Counted from the first letter of the stretch, positions 18,224 through 26,930 are shown. The stretch is DNA of 64,000 bases from Cellulomonas xiejunii (GCF_024508315.1 NZ_CP101987.1:4126911-4190910), one strand, 5' to 3'. The notes: generated by a model not told the origin, from the letters alone. A program made the numbers and translations.

Positions 18224-19036
18224 ATGCGCCCCGAGGCCACTGACACCGAGATCATCCGCGCCGTGACCAAGGCGATCGTGGCCCGGTTCGGTCAAAGCGA
18301 TTGGATCGAGCTGGGGCTCCTGACCGACACGCTCGATTACGTCAAGGGCCACCCTCGTCTCCTGCGGAGCCTGGACTGGAACGACGATGACTACCTGGGC
18401 CACGTCATCGACGCCGTCCCGAAGCTTCTCGGACCCAAGCGCTCTCGACTGTCTGGCGCCTCGAAGTTCGCCAACCTCGAGGAGGTCGAGAAGTACCTCA
18501 ACCTGCCGGAGTTCCTGCGACGTGAGGACCCGGCGCTGTACGCCGCGCTATACGGCGGCGAGGACGTGACGGCCGTCGACGAACTCGATGCCGCGGCTCG
18601 GGCGCTCGGGCTCGACGACGTCACTGTGTACGCCGTACGCATCCGGCGGGACCTGCACTCTGATCCCGCGGCCGCGATCGGGTCCTCCAAGGAACTCCTT
18701 GAGACAGTGCTCAAGGCGATCTTGGGACTGCACGGGAACGGACCTGAGACCAATGTGGACCTTCCTCAACTGATCAAGAGGGTCAACGTCGAACTCGGAC
18801 TGGACGCCGCTGGTGAGAAGGGCAAGGACGCGGGCGCAGAGCAGCGCCGACGACTGTTTGGTGCACTGAGCGGCATCGTCGTCGCCACGGCCGAGCTCCG
18901 CAATCTCGGGTTTGGCACTGGGCATGGCGGAGTTCAGCGACCGGAACTCGACGTCGCGACCGCGCGGCTCGTGATCTCGTCCGCGGTGTCTCTCGCAACC
19001 TTCTACATCGAAATCAGCGCCGCCTCTGACACCTGA
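18224..19036 (+). CDS. Abi_C-family abortive-infection protein
   Basis: A 270-residue protein whose C-terminal half fits the abortive-infection C-terminal (Abi_C) family. AAAIGSSKELLETVLKAIL near 147-165 is followed by LRNLGFGTGHG near 225-235, the family's RN...GxGHG motif, and by a helical end. The N-terminal half is a helical DNA- or partner-binding region of unknown role. The ATG at 18224 is preferred over the frame opening at 18170, but its ribosome site is weak. Such proteins are linked to phage-induced growth arrest, which fits the other defence genes here. The target is not predictable from the sequence. Confidence 0.78.
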   Translation: MRPEATDTEIIRAVTKAIVARFGQSDWIELGLLTDTLDYVKGHPRLLRSLDWNDDDYLGHVIDAVPKLLGPKRSRLSGASKFANLEEVEKYLNLPEFLRREDPALYAALYGGEDVTAVDELDAAARALGLDDVTVYAVRIRRDLHSDPAAAIGSSKELLETVLKAILGLHGNGPETNVDLPQLIKRVNVELGLDAAGEKGKDAGAEQRRRLFGALSGIVVATAELRNLGFGTGHGGVQRPELDVATARLVISSAVSLATFYIEISAASDT

Positions 19037-19826
19037 GTGCTGCTGCCAGCTGGCATGCGAGGTCCCAGACCCCGGCGAGGCTCCCGCGCGTGACAGAGCG
19101 TACGGCAGGATGTTCGCGTGACTCTGGCTGCTGTGTACCTACCTGACACCGCAGAGCTGCGTAACTCTCCATCGGCCCTTCCACTACGCCGTGCTCGCAT
19201 GGTTCTTTCTCCTCGACCACTGCGCAGCTGACGATCACCCCGCCCGGCGCGGGAGCACCTTCGAGAACGCCTCCCTCGCCTGCGCCTGTTCACTCGGCGC
19301 CCCGATCTCACCGGGCGCGAGGAGCAGTTCGAGCGCCTCTACCTGCTCCTCGTCGACAGCGACCCGTTGCAACCCGCCGTACCGGCGTCGCCCGAGAGTC
19401 CCGCACCACGCGTCGAAGTTCACCGGCACCGCCCGGGTACGGCAGGGGACGCGAACACCGGAGGTGCGACGGCCGGAGGGGGCGCGTTCTCCTCAAACAC
19501 CACGGTCCACGTACCGGGCCGGTGCTGGTACGGCCGTGGTCGCACCGGCACGGAGTACTACGACCTCTGGCACACCGACGCCTCGCCGTACTGGTCCCAT
19601 CCAGCGCGACCACGCCCAGTTCCGCGACCCGAGCCTGCACGTGGGCAGCGCATTTGCCTCGTCGGTGTGCACTGTTGCCCACCCACACGCGGGCCAGTCG
19701 TGGGCCGATTGGCAGGCAGCCTCCCCGAAGGGCGAGAACTCGAACGGAGTGCGAGCCTCGATACTCGGCAACCTACGAAACGTATCTGCACGATCGCGAA
19801 AACTAGGCTGCACGTCGACACGGAAC
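19037..19826. other. decayed sequence between the island and dnaB
   Basis: No intact gene. On the plus strand a frame without a start codon (about 19230-19640) has high third-position GC and coherent residues (REEQFERLYLLLVDSD, then GTEYYDLWHTDASPYW), like the rest of a broken gene. Short minus-strand frames with overlapping stops and starts (for example 19235-19429) cover the same DNA and cannot all be real. The 18 nt next to dnaB include TGTCGACGTGCAG on the minus strand (19808-19820), a Tn7-end-like TGT start. Confidence 0.55.
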
Positions 19827-21209
19827 CTACATCTGCATGTCCACGAACCGCGAGTAGTGCCCCTGGAACGCGACGGTGATCGTATCCGTCGGGCCATTAC
19901 GGTGCTTTGCCACGATCAGATCCGCCTCGCCTGCCCGGGGAGACTCCTTCTCGTAGGCATCCTCGCGGTGCAGCAGAATGACCATGTCCGCATCCTGCTC
20001 GATCGAGCCCGACTCGCGAAGGTCGCTCATCTGCGGCTTCTTGTCCGTGCGCTGCTCAGGACCACGGTTCAGCTGCGAGATCGCGATCACGGGGACCTCG
20101 ATCTCCTTGGCGAGCAGCTTGAGGGCACGGGAGAACTCGGAGACCTCCTGCTGGCGGGACTCGACGCGCTTGCCGGACGTCATGAGCTGCAGGTAGTCGA
20201 TGACGACCAGCTTGAGGTCGTGGCGCTGCTTGAGGCGCCGGCACTTGGCGCGGATCTCCATGAGCGACATGTTCGGGGAGTCGTCGATGAACAGCGGGGC
20301 CTCGCTGATGCGGCCCATGGTCGCGGCGATCTTCGCCCAGTCGTCCTCGCCCATCGCACCGGTGCGCAGCTTCTGCAGGTGCACGCGCGCCTCTGCGGCC
20401 AGCAGACGCATCGTGATCTCGTTGCGGCTCATCTCGAGCGAGAAGACGACGGCAGCCATGTTGTGCTTGATCGCCGAGGAACGAACAATGTCAATTCCCA
20501 GGGTACTTTTGCCAATTGCCGGACGCGCTGCCAGCACGATCATCTGCCCCGGGTGCAGCCCGTTCGTCAGCCGGTCGAGGTCGGAGAACCCCGTGGGCAC
20601 GCCGACCATGCCCTCGCCGCGGTGGCCGGCCGCCTCGATCTCGTCCACCGTCCCGCCGATGACCTCGGACAGCGGCAGGTAGTCCTCGGACGCGCGGCGC
20701 TCGGTGACGGCGTAGACCTCGGCCTGCGCGTTGTTGACGAGCTCGTCGACGTCGCCGCCGTCGGTGGCGTAGCCGAGCTGCACGATGCGCGTGCCCGCCT
20801 CGACGAGCTTGCGCAGGATGGCCCGCTCGCGCACGATCCGCGCGTAGAAGCCGGCGTTGGCGGCGGTCGGGACGCCCGCGATGAGGGTGTGCAGGTAGGC
20901 GGCGCCGCCGATGCGGCCCATCTCACCGCGCTTGGTCAGCTCGTCCGCGACGGTGATGGCGTCGGCGGGCTCGCCGCGGCCGTACAGGTCGAGGATCGAG
21001 TCGTAGATCGCCTCGTGCGCGGGGCGGTAGAAGTCGGTGCCCTTGATCTGCTCGATGACGTCCGCGATGGCGTCCTTGCTGATCATCATGCCGCCGAGCA
21101 CGGACCGCTCGGCCTCGAGGTCCTGCGGGGGGGTCCGGTCGAAACCGCCGCCGCCGCTGCTGCGCCCGCTGTCCGGCGGCGCCCCGTACTCGAGGTCCTC
21201 GATGGTCAC
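19827..21209 (-). CDS. dnaB: replicative DNA helicase DnaB
   Basis: A 460-residue replicative helicase that unwinds DNA ahead of the replisome. The N-terminal primase-interacting domain (PPQDLEAERSVLGGM onward) is followed by a RecA-like motor. Walker A is ARPAIGKST at 228-236, with Ala where most DnaB proteins have Gly. Walker B is LKLVVIDYLQL, and the DnaB-type SQLNRGPEQR is present. No intein is present, unlike many actinobacterial dnaB genes. It is the last gene of the ribosomal/ssb neighbourhood, and its 3' end marks the edge of the accessory island. The start is a GTG at 21209. Confidence 0.97.
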   Translation of the reverse strand: MTIEDLEYGAPPDSGRSSGGGGFDRTPPQDLEAERSVLGGMMISKDAIADVIEQIKGTDFYRPAHEAIYDSILDLYGRGEPADAITVADELTKRGEMGRIGGAAYLHTLIAGVPTAANAGFYARIVRERAILRKLVEAGTRIVQLGYATDGGDVDELVNNAQAEVYAVTERRASEDYLPLSEVIGGTVDEIEAAGHRGEGMVGVPTGFSDLDRLTNGLHPGQMIVLAARPAIGKSTLGIDIVRSSAIKHNMAAVVFSLEMSRNEITMRLLAAEARVHLQKLRTGAMGEDDWAKIAATMGRISEAPLFIDDSPNMSLMEIRAKCRRLKQRHDLKLVVIDYLQLMTSGKRVESRQQEVSEFSRALKLLAKEIEVPVIAISQLNRGPEQRTDKKPQMSDLRESGSIEQDADMVILLHREDAYEKESPRAGEADLIVAKHRNGPTDTITVAFQGHYSRFVDMQM

Positions 21210-21586
21210 CTGTCACCTACTCCTGCTCGTTCACACCTGTAGAACACGTGTTCTACCGGGTCCCTCTGACAGCCACCCTCGAGCGCGTCCGCTGCGGGAC
21301 GACGACTCCCACCGGGACCTGCCTTCGCGAGGCTAGGCCCGGGTAGGCCGGGACCCAAACGGGTGTGTGCACAGGCCGGTGGACGACGTGTGGACAACCC
21401 GTTCACGCCTGTGTGCACAGGTTGGGGACGAGCCTGTGGACAGAGCGGGTGAGGAGCCCCGCGCAGGCGTCCCATCGGCGCATACGCTGTGCACGTGCTG
21501 TGGAGCGAAGAAGATTCGCGTGGCGTTCACCTGGTGGACTTCTGAACCGCCCCTCGGACGCCCGCGAACCGGAGTCGTCCGGCTCT
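21210..21586. promoter_or_regulatory. dnaB/MATE divergent region with DnaA-box-like sequences
   Basis: A 377-bp region upstream of dnaB and the MATE gene. TGTGGACAA at 21389-21397 is the reverse complement of the actinobacterial DnaA box TTGTCCACA. TGTGGACAG at 21435-21443 is one base off. TGTGTGCACAGG occurs twice in direct orientation (about 21365 and 21411). DnaA could therefore act on these promoters; this is inference. No other gene is supported here. Confidence 0.5.
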
Positions 21587-22948
21587 GTGACCCCCGCTGA
21601 GCCACCCGGGGGACGTCGGCGCGACCCCTCCGGCGTTGACCGTCAGATCCTCGCCCTCGCCGTCCCCGCCCTCGGCGCCCTCGTCGCCGAGCCGCTGTTC
21701 GTCCTGGTCGACTCCGCCATGGTCGGCCACCTCGGCACCGACTCCCTCGCCGGGCTCGCCCTCGCGTCCACGGTCCTCGTCACCGTCGTCGGCCTGTGCG
21801 TCTTCCTCGCGTACGCCACGACCGCCGCCGTCGCACGCCGCGTCGGCGCCGGCGACCTGCGTGGCGCGCTGCAGACCGGCGTCGACGGCATGTGGCTCGG
21901 GCTGGGACTCGGGATCGTGCTCGCGGCGGGCACGTGGGCGGCCGCCCCCTGGCTCGTCGCCGTGCTCGGCGCCGACGGCGCCGTCGCGACGCAGGCCGTC
22001 GCCTACCTGCGCTGGTCCGTGCCCGGGCTGCCCGGCATGCTCCTCGTCCTGGCAGCGACGGGTGCGCTGCGCGGCCTGCAGGACACCCGCACTCCCCTGG
22101 TGGTGGCCGCGTCGGGCGCCGTCGCGAACGCCGCCCTCAACGCCGTCCTCGTCTACGGCGCCGGGCTCGGCATCGCCGGCTCCGGGCTCGGGACCGCGCT
22201 CGCGCAGCTCGGCATGGCCGCGTGGCTCGTGGTCGTGGTCGTGCGCGGCGCCCGGACGGCCGGCGCGCGCCTCACCCCGGCCGCCGGCGGGATCTGGGCC
22301 AACGCGCGCGCCGGGCTCCCGCTGCTGGTCCGCACCGCGACGCTGCGGCTCGCGATCCTCCTGACGGTGTGGACGGCGACCGGGCTCGGTCCCACGGCGC
22401 TGGCCGGGCACCAGGTCGTCAACGCGGTCTGGGGCCTGACAGCCTTCGCGCTGGACGCCCTCGCCATCGCCGCGCAGGCGCTCGTCGGTCAGGCGCTCGG
22501 CGCTCGCGACCTCGCCCGCACGCGGGCCGTGCTGCACCGCACGCTGCAGTGGGGCCTCGGGGCGGGCGTGGTCCTGGGTGTCCTCGTCGGGGCGCTCGCC
22601 CCGCTGTACGTGCAGGTGTTCTCCCCCGACGCCGACGTGCAGCACGCGGCCGTCCTGGGCCTCGTCGTCGCGGCCGTCGCGCTGCCGATGGCCGGCTGGG
22701 TGTTCGTCCTCGACGGCGTGCTCATCGGCGCCGGCGACGGCCCGTTCCTCGCGTGGGCGGGCGTCGCGACGCTCGTCGCCTACGTCCCTGCCGCCCTCGC
22801 CGTGCATGCCTGGGCACCACCCGGCGCGGCCGGGCTGGCCTGGCTGTGGGTCGCGTTCGCCGTGGTGTTCATGGCCGCCCGTGCCCTGACGACGGGGCTC
22901 CGTGCCCGCAGTACGGCGTGGATGGTCGTCGGGGACGTGCGCACGTAG
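21587..22948 (+). CDS. MATE-family efflux transporter
   Basis: A 453-residue integral membrane protein with about 12 hydrophobic segments. The family opening LAVPALGALVAEPLFVLVDSAMVGHLG matches the MATE/DinF group, which exports drugs or metabolites in exchange for sodium or protons. The GTG at 21587 gives the normal family length; the open frame begins earlier at 21365 but that part is not membrane-like. It diverges from dnaB and converges on the small membrane protein genes. The substrate cannot be predicted. Confidence 0.9.
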   Translation: MTPAEPPGGRRRDPSGVDRQILALAVPALGALVAEPLFVLVDSAMVGHLGTDSLAGLALASTVLVTVVGLCVFLAYATTAAVARRVGAGDLRGALQTGVDGMWLGLGLGIVLAAGTWAAAPWLVAVLGADGAVATQAVAYLRWSVPGLPGMLLVLAATGALRGLQDTRTPLVVAASGAVANAALNAVLVYGAGLGIAGSGLGTALAQLGMAAWLVVVVVRGARTAGARLTPAAGGIWANARAGLPLLVRTATLRLAILLTVWTATGLGPTALAGHQVVNAVWGLTAFALDALAIAAQALVGQALGARDLARTRAVLHRTLQWGLGAGVVLGVLVGALAPLYVQVFSPDADVQHAAVLGLVVAAVALPMAGWVFVLDGVLIGAGDGPFLAWAGVATLVAYVPAALAVHAWAPPGAAGLAWLWVAFAVVFMAARALTTGLRARSTAWMVVGDVRT

Positions 22949-22969
22949 CGCCCGCACGTGGGAGTCCCC

Positions 22970-23257
22970 TCAGCCGCGGTCGGTCGGCCCGTCGGTGCCG
23001 GTGCCGTCGGACGACGTGTCAGGACCGGCCGGCCCCCCGGGCCCGGGCCTCTTGCCGGATGCCACCCCGGACGCGCCCGCGAGCGCGATGAACGTCAGAC
23101 CGACCCCCAGGAAGGCCACCCCGCCCCCGTCGTCGTCTGACATCTGCGTGATCCCCAGGATCAGGAACACGAAGCCGATCCCGAGGAACGCACCGTTGAA
23201 CGCCGGCGACTTCGTGGGCTCCCGCTGCGTGCCGTCGGCCGCCTGGTCGTCGCTCAT
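22970..23257 (-). CDS. small two-helix membrane protein, array member 1
   Basis: A 95-residue protein with a polar N-terminus, two hydrophobic segments (FLGIGFVFLILGI and FLGVGLTFIALAG) and a Pro/Gly/Asp-rich tail. The ATG at 23257 has GGAGGG just upstream. It resembles other proteins in the tandem run below, especially those at 24091 and 25073. The function is unknown. It converges with the MATE gene, 21 nt away. Confidence 0.78.
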   Translation of the reverse strand: MSDDQAADGTQREPTKSPAFNGAFLGIGFVFLILGITQMSDDDGGGVAFLGVGLTFIALAGASGVASGKRPGPGGPAGPDTSSDGTGTDGPTDRG

Positions 23258-23294
23258 GCGGCCCTCCGGTCGGCGAGCACGACCCGGGCGTCGA

Positions 23295-23609
23295 TCATTC
23301 GCCGCCACCGCCTGCGTCACCGCCGGACGAGGCGCCGTGAGCGTCGTCGCCATGGGCTGCTGCCGGTCCCCCGTCGGACCCGCTCCCGGCCTCGCGGTCC
23401 TGGCGCGCCTCCCTGGACCGTGCCACGGACACCGCGAAGAACACGATCCCGACCGGGAGGAAGACGATCCGCGACGTCTCGCCGCTCGCGATCCCGCTGA
23501 GGCCGAGGACGAAGAACACCAGGCCCAGGACGAGGAACGCGTTGTTCGTCCCGTCCACCGGCGGCTTCGCGTCGGGTCCGGCGCCGGGGTCGGGCTGCTG
23601 GCCGGTCAC
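23295..23609 (-). CDS. small two-helix membrane protein, array member 2
   Basis: A 104-residue protein with two hydrophobic segments (FLVLGLVFFVLGL and FLPVGIVFFAVSVA), then a charged stretch and a Gly/Ser/Asp-rich tail. Same layout as array members 1, 4 and 6. Starts at GTG 23609. Unknown function. Confidence 0.72.
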   Translation of the reverse strand: MTGQQPDPGAGPDAKPPVDGTNNAFLVLGLVFFVLGLSGIASGETSRIVFLPVGIVFFAVSVARSREARQDREAGSGSDGGPAAAHGDDAHGASSGGDAGGGGE

Positions 23610-23687
23610 CTCGATGTCCCGTATGTCGTCATGCGCGCCACCCTAGGGGTGGGTGCCGACGCCCTCCACCGTCGCGAGGACGATCCG

Positions 23688-23981
23688 TCACTCCGTCCGC
23701 AGACCGACGAGACGCCCGGGCGACCCGTCGTCCGTGACCCGCGCGGCACGGCTGCGGGGCTGCGTGAGCGCGTGCGCCAGGAGCGCGACGCCCATGGTCG
23801 CCAGTGCGATGGCCATCGGGACGTCGTGCGCGGCACGCACCGCACCGCTCGCCAGGAGCACGACACCCAGCGCGACGCTCGCCGCCACCTGCACGGCCAG
23901 GGGCAACGGCCCGCCCCGCGTCCAACCGTTCGCCCTGATCACGCCGACCTCCTGGTACCGCCGCGGCATCTCCCGCGCCAT
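23688..23981 (-). CDS. small membrane protein, array member 3
   Basis: A 97-residue protein with a basic N-terminus (MAREMPRRYQEVG) and two hydrophobic helices (VAASVALGVVLLASGAV and AIALATMGVALLAHAL). It lacks the G-x-G-F pattern of its neighbours, so it may be only a positional member of the run. The ATG at 23981 has no strong ribosome site. Unknown function. Confidence 0.6.
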   Translation of the reverse strand: MAREMPRRYQEVGVIRANGWTRGGPLPLAVQVAASVALGVVLLASGAVRAAHDVPMAIALATMGVALLAHALTQPRSRAARVTDDGSPGRLVGLRTE

Positions 23982-24090
23982 GCCACCGACGCTACGCAGC
24001 GGCCGCCGTCCTGCCGACCCCCTCAAGGAGGACCCCCTGTCCGTCTGGCGGAGGACAGGCGCGCTCGGACTCGCCGGACCGCCCGGGCCG

Positions 24091-24384
24091 TCAGCGGGCG
24101 TCGTCGTCGCCCTGCGCGTCGGGCCGGTCCGACGACCCCGTGCCCGGCCCGTCGCCCTGGCCCGGGCGCGACGACGGCGACGCGACCTTCCTGCCGGACA
24201 GGGTCATGAACACGACGCCGACCCCGAGGTAGGAGATGCCCCAGGCGGCACCGTCCCCACCGAGCTGTGTGGTCCCCAGGACGATGAAGGCCAGCCCGAT
24301 GGCCAGGTACGCCCCGCCCTCGGACTTCTGCTTCTTCGCCGCCGCGTCGGACGCGTCCTGGCTGTCGTGCGGTTGCTCACTCAT
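24091..24384 (-). CDS. small two-helix membrane protein, array member 4
   Basis: A 97-residue protein. After a polar start (MSEQPHDSQDASD) come YLAIGLAFIVLGTTQL and YLGVGVVFMTLSG, then a polar tail. GAGGAGG lies upstream of the ATG. Closest in layout to member 1: both share an LGTTQ/LGITQ turn. Unknown function. Confidence 0.75.
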   Translation of the reverse strand: MSEQPHDSQDASDAAAKKQKSEGGAYLAIGLAFIVLGTTQLGGDGAAWGISYLGVGVVFMTLSGRKVASPSSRPGQGDGPGTGSSDRPDAQGDDDAR

Positions 24385-24464
24385 CGAGGCCTCCTCGTCA
24401 GAATTCGGACCAACGGCAGTGAAGAGCACCCCACTCGGCGTGCCTCCAGCCGCGAACCCGTCGG

Positions 24465-24719
24465 TCAGTCCCCGCCAGCGCCCGGGTCCGCGTGCCCGCG
24501 GGAGCTGTCGCCCGCCCGGCGCCGGCCCCGTGCCCGCCAGCCCGCGAGGACGAGCAGCACCGTCCCGCCCGCGACGGCCAGGTAGCCGCCGAGCCGACCG
24601 TCGGCCACCTGCAGGACGCCCACGACGACGAGCACGCCGCCCGTGACCAGGTACCACCGGCTCTCCACCTGCCGGCCGTCGGCCGCCGGCCGCACCGGGT
24701 CCACCTGCTCGTCACTCAT
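24465..24719 (-). CDS. small two-helix membrane protein, array member 5
   Basis: An 84-residue protein with YLVTGGVLVVVGVLQVADG and YLAVAGGTVLLVLAG, followed by a basic then acidic tail. GGAGG lies before the ATG. Same two-helix plan as its neighbours, more diverged. Unknown function. Confidence 0.72.
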   Translation of the reverse strand: MSDEQVDPVRPAADGRQVESRWYLVTGGVLVVVGVLQVADGRLGGYLAVAGGTVLLVLAGWRARGRRRAGDSSRGHADPGAGGD

Positions 24720-24834
24720 GCCGACCTCCGGTCATCGAGCACGCCCGGGTGGTGCGCTCCGTCGTCACCGCAGACGGTAGGGGGCGACGGGCGGCCCGCC
24801 CTCCCCCGACGTGCCGGAGGCGGGTGCACTCACG

Positions 24835-25083
24835 TCAGCGACCGCGCCCCCGTCGCAGCCGCCGCCAGCTGACCAGGCGCCACCCCGCGACGACGAGCCA
24901 CGCGAGCCCTGCCGCGAACGCGGGTACCCCACCGCTCGCCGTCTCCCACCAGAACCGCTGCACGCAGCCCAGCGCGACGAAGACCAGAACCCCGAGGAAC
25001 GACCACATCGCATTCCGCAGCTCGGCCCGCGGGTCGGCCTCATCGTCCGGCGTGACGTCGTGGACCGGGACCTCAGTCGCCAC
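24835..25083 (-). CDS. small membrane protein, array member 7
   Basis: An 82-residue protein: an acidic N-terminus (VHDVTPDDEADPRAELR), two hydrophobic helices (SFLGVLVFVALGCVQ and AFAAGLAWLVVAGW) and a strongly basic end. The GTG at 25083 overlaps the upstream gene's stop by 11 nt, so the two are probably co-translated. Unknown function. Confidence 0.65.
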   Translation of the reverse strand: MATEVPVHDVTPDDEADPRAELRNAMWSFLGVLVFVALGCVQRFWWETASGGVPAFAAGLAWLVVAGWRLVSWRRLRRGRGR

Positions 25084-25423
25084 CGCCGCCACCCCCACCG
25101 TCACCGCCACCGCCCCCACCGTCACCGGCCCCGCCGGCGGTGTCCCCGCCGCTGTCGTGCCCGTCGTCCGCGGCCACCACCGCCCCGTCGTCACCGCCAC
25201 CGCGGCGCGTGGCGTCGGCACCACTGCGGGCACGCTGCACCGCGAGGACGAGGAACACCATGCCCACCCCGAGGAAGATGCCCAGCACCTGCCTCCCGGA
25301 AGCGAGGCCCACGAAGCCCGTGACGAGCGCTCCGACGGCGACCAGGAGGAACAGGAACACCTCGGCGTCACGGTCGGGAGGTCGCGGGCCCGCCGGCGTG
25401 CGCGCGTCACGATCCGTACTCAT
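25073..25423 (-). CDS. small two-helix membrane protein with Gly-rich tail, array member 6
   Basis: A 116-residue protein with VFLFLLVAVGALVTGFVGLASG and IFLGVGMVFLVLAV, then a Gly/Asp-rich tail ending in a near-pure Gly run. The second helix matches the FLGVG segment of member 1. Starts at ATG 25423. Overlaps the next gene by 11 nt. Unknown function. Confidence 0.7.
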   Translation of the reverse strand: MSTDRDARTPAGPRPPDRDAEVFLFLLVAVGALVTGFVGLASGRQVLGIFLGVGMVFLVLAVQRARSGADATRRGGGDDGAVVAADDGHDSGGDTAGGAGDGGGGGGDGGGGGGGD

Positions 25424-25549
25424 CTGGTCATTCCCGGCGTCGTCATGGCGATGACGGTAGCGACGCGGGCGGGCGTGACCCACCGTCCTGGGAACGATGT
25501 GCGGTCAGCCCGCAGACGGAGGCCGGCGGCCCTGCGGTGGGTGGAGACG

Positions 25550-25587
25550 ACGAGGCCCCGCACCGCCGGAGCGGTACGGGGCCTCGT
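25550..25587 (-). terminator. terminator of the rpsF-ssb-rpsR-rplI operon
   Basis: An 11-bp stem (ACGAGGCCCCG with CGGGGCCTCGT) enclosing an inner ACCGC/GCGGT stem, 22 nt beyond the rplI stop. Confidence 0.8.
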
Positions 25588-25609
25588 GAGCTCGCGCAGG
25601 CGAGTGGGG

Positions 25610-26059
25610 TCAGGCGGAGACGACCTTGACGGTCACCGTGGCCGAGACCTCGGGGTGCAGGCGGACCTGCACCGTGTACTCGCCGGTCGACTTGATCGCC
25701 TGGGCGACCTCGATCTTGCGCTTGTCGACGGCCGGGGCGCCGGCGGCCGTGATCGCCGCGGCGATCTCGGACGTCGTGACGGCACCGAACAGGCGGCCGG
25801 ACTCACCGGACTTGGCCGACACCGTCACCGGGTTGGCCTGCAGCGAGTCGCGGATGGCCTTGGCCTCGTCGAGCGTGGCGATCTCGCGGGCCTTGCGGGC
25901 ACGACGGATCGCGGAGACGTTCTTCTCGGCACCCTTGGTCCACGGCGTGGCCAGGCTGCGCGGGATGAGGTAGTTACGGGCGTACCCGTCCTTCACCTCG
26001 ACGATGTCGCCAGGTGCACCGAGACCGGTGACCTCGTGGGTCAGGATGATCTTCGCCAT
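25610..26059 (-). CDS. rplI: ribosomal protein bL9
   Basis: A 149-residue large-subunit protein that stabilises the L1-stalk base. The N-terminal domain [10 protein letters not shown]...[19 protein letters not shown] is the family signature, joined by a long helix to the C-terminal 23S rRNA-binding domain. It is the last gene of the rpsF-ssb-rpsR-rplI run, 14 nt after rpsR, and ends at a strong terminator. Confidence 0.97.
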   Translation of the reverse strand: MAKIILTHEVTGLGAPGDIVEVKDGYARNYLIPRSLATPWTKGAEKNVSAIRRARKAREIATLDEAKAIRDSLQANPVTVSAKSGESGRLFGAVTTSEIAAAITAAGAPAVDKRKIEVAQAIKSTGEYTVQVRLHPEVSATVTVKVVSA

Positions 26060-26073
26060 CGGTCAGTCCTTTC

Positions 26074-26310
26074 TCAGCGAGCCGACGACGAGTACGCCAG
26101 GAGGGCCATCTCGCGCGCGTTCTTGACGGCGCGGGCGATCTGGCGCTGCTCCTGCACGGAGACGCCGGTCACGCGACGCGCACGGATCTTCCCGCGGTCG
26201 GAGATGAACTTGCGGAGCAGAGCCGTGTCCTTGTAGTCCACCGTGTCGATCTTGGCGGCCTTGAGGGGGTTCTGCTTCTTCTTGGGCTTGCGGACGACGG
26301 GCTTGGCCAT
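26074..26310 (-). CDS. rpsR: ribosomal protein bS18
   Basis: A 78-residue, highly basic small-subunit protein that pairs with bS6 on the platform. [23 protein letters not shown] and the following [19 protein letters not shown] are typical. It lies between ssb and rplI, in the usual order. No zinc Cys motif is seen, so this is the Cys-free form. Confidence 0.97.
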   Translation of the reverse strand: MAKPVVRKPKKKQNPLKAAKIDTVDYKDTALLRKFISDRGKIRARRVTGVSVQEQRQIARAVKNAREMALLAYSSSAR

Positions 26311-26387
26311 CGCGGTGCTCCTTTGTCTGTGGAGCCCCGAGCGTTGCCGTGCTCGGGGATGGAGTGTTCAGGTGTGCGAGGCGCCGA

Positions 26388-26930
26388 TCAGAACGGGGGC
26401 TCGTCGGAGTAGCCGCCGCCGGACCCACCACCCGCGGGCGTCGCCCACGGGTCGTCGGTCTGGCCGCCGCCACCGGACGACGAACCGCCGCCGCTGAAGC
26501 CGCCACCGCCGAAGTTGCCGCCGCCACCACCGCCGCCGCCGCCACCGAAGTTGCCACCGCCGGAGCGCTGGGTCCGGGTGACCTTGGCGGTCGCGTACCG
26601 CAGCGACGGGCCGACCTCGTCGACCTGCAGCTCGTACACGGTGCGCTTCTCGCCCTCGCGGGTCTCGTAGGACCGCTGCGAGAGCCGGCCCTGGACGATG
26701 ACGCGGGTGCCCTTGGTGAGGGACTCGGCGACGGACTCGGCCGCCTCCCGCCAGATCGAGCACCGGAGGAACAGCGTCTCGCCGTCCTTCCACTCGTTGG
26801 ACTGGCGGTCGAACGTGCGGGGCGTGGACGCGACGGTGAAGTTCGCGACCGCGGCACCGGACGGGGTGAAGCGCAGCTCCGGGTCCCCGGTCAGGTTCCC
26901 GATCACCGTGATGGTGGTCTCGCCGGCCAT
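26388..26930 (-). CDS. ssb: single-stranded DNA-binding protein
   Basis: A 180-residue SSB. The OB fold ([23 protein letters not shown] onward) fills the first 115 residues. A Gly-rich flexible linker follows, then the acidic tip DEPPF that recruits replication partners. GAGGAGG precedes the ATG. Co-transcribed with rpsF upstream and rpsR downstream. Confidence 0.97.
   Translation of the reverse strand: MAGETTITVIGNLTGDPELRFTPSGAAVANFTVASTPRTFDRQSNEWKDGETLFLRCSIWREAAESVAESLTKGTRVIVQGRLSQRSYETREGEKRTVYELQVDEVGPSLRYATAKVTRTQRSGGGNFGGGGGGGGGGNFGGGGFSGGGSSSGGGGQTDDPWATPAGGGSGGGYSDEPPF

Noticed and set aside
19235..19429. A 64-residue minus-strand frame (VNFDAWCGTLGRRRYGG...)
   Set aside because: It overlaps a plus-strand frame with better third-position GC. 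Neither has a good start, so neither is called as a gene.
19191..21242. A 683-codon plus-strand frame across the dnaB gene
   Set aside because: Most of it is antisense to dnaB; only the first part overlaps possible gene remains, which are described separately.
21527..22957. A 476-codon minus-strand frame opposite the MATE gene
   Set aside because: Composition is Arg/Gly/Asp-rich without motifs, and it mirrors a real membrane protein gene.
23100..25500. CRISPR-like repetition in the small-protein region
   Set aside because: The repetition comes from Gly/Pro codons and paralogous helices; there are no spaced identical repeats.
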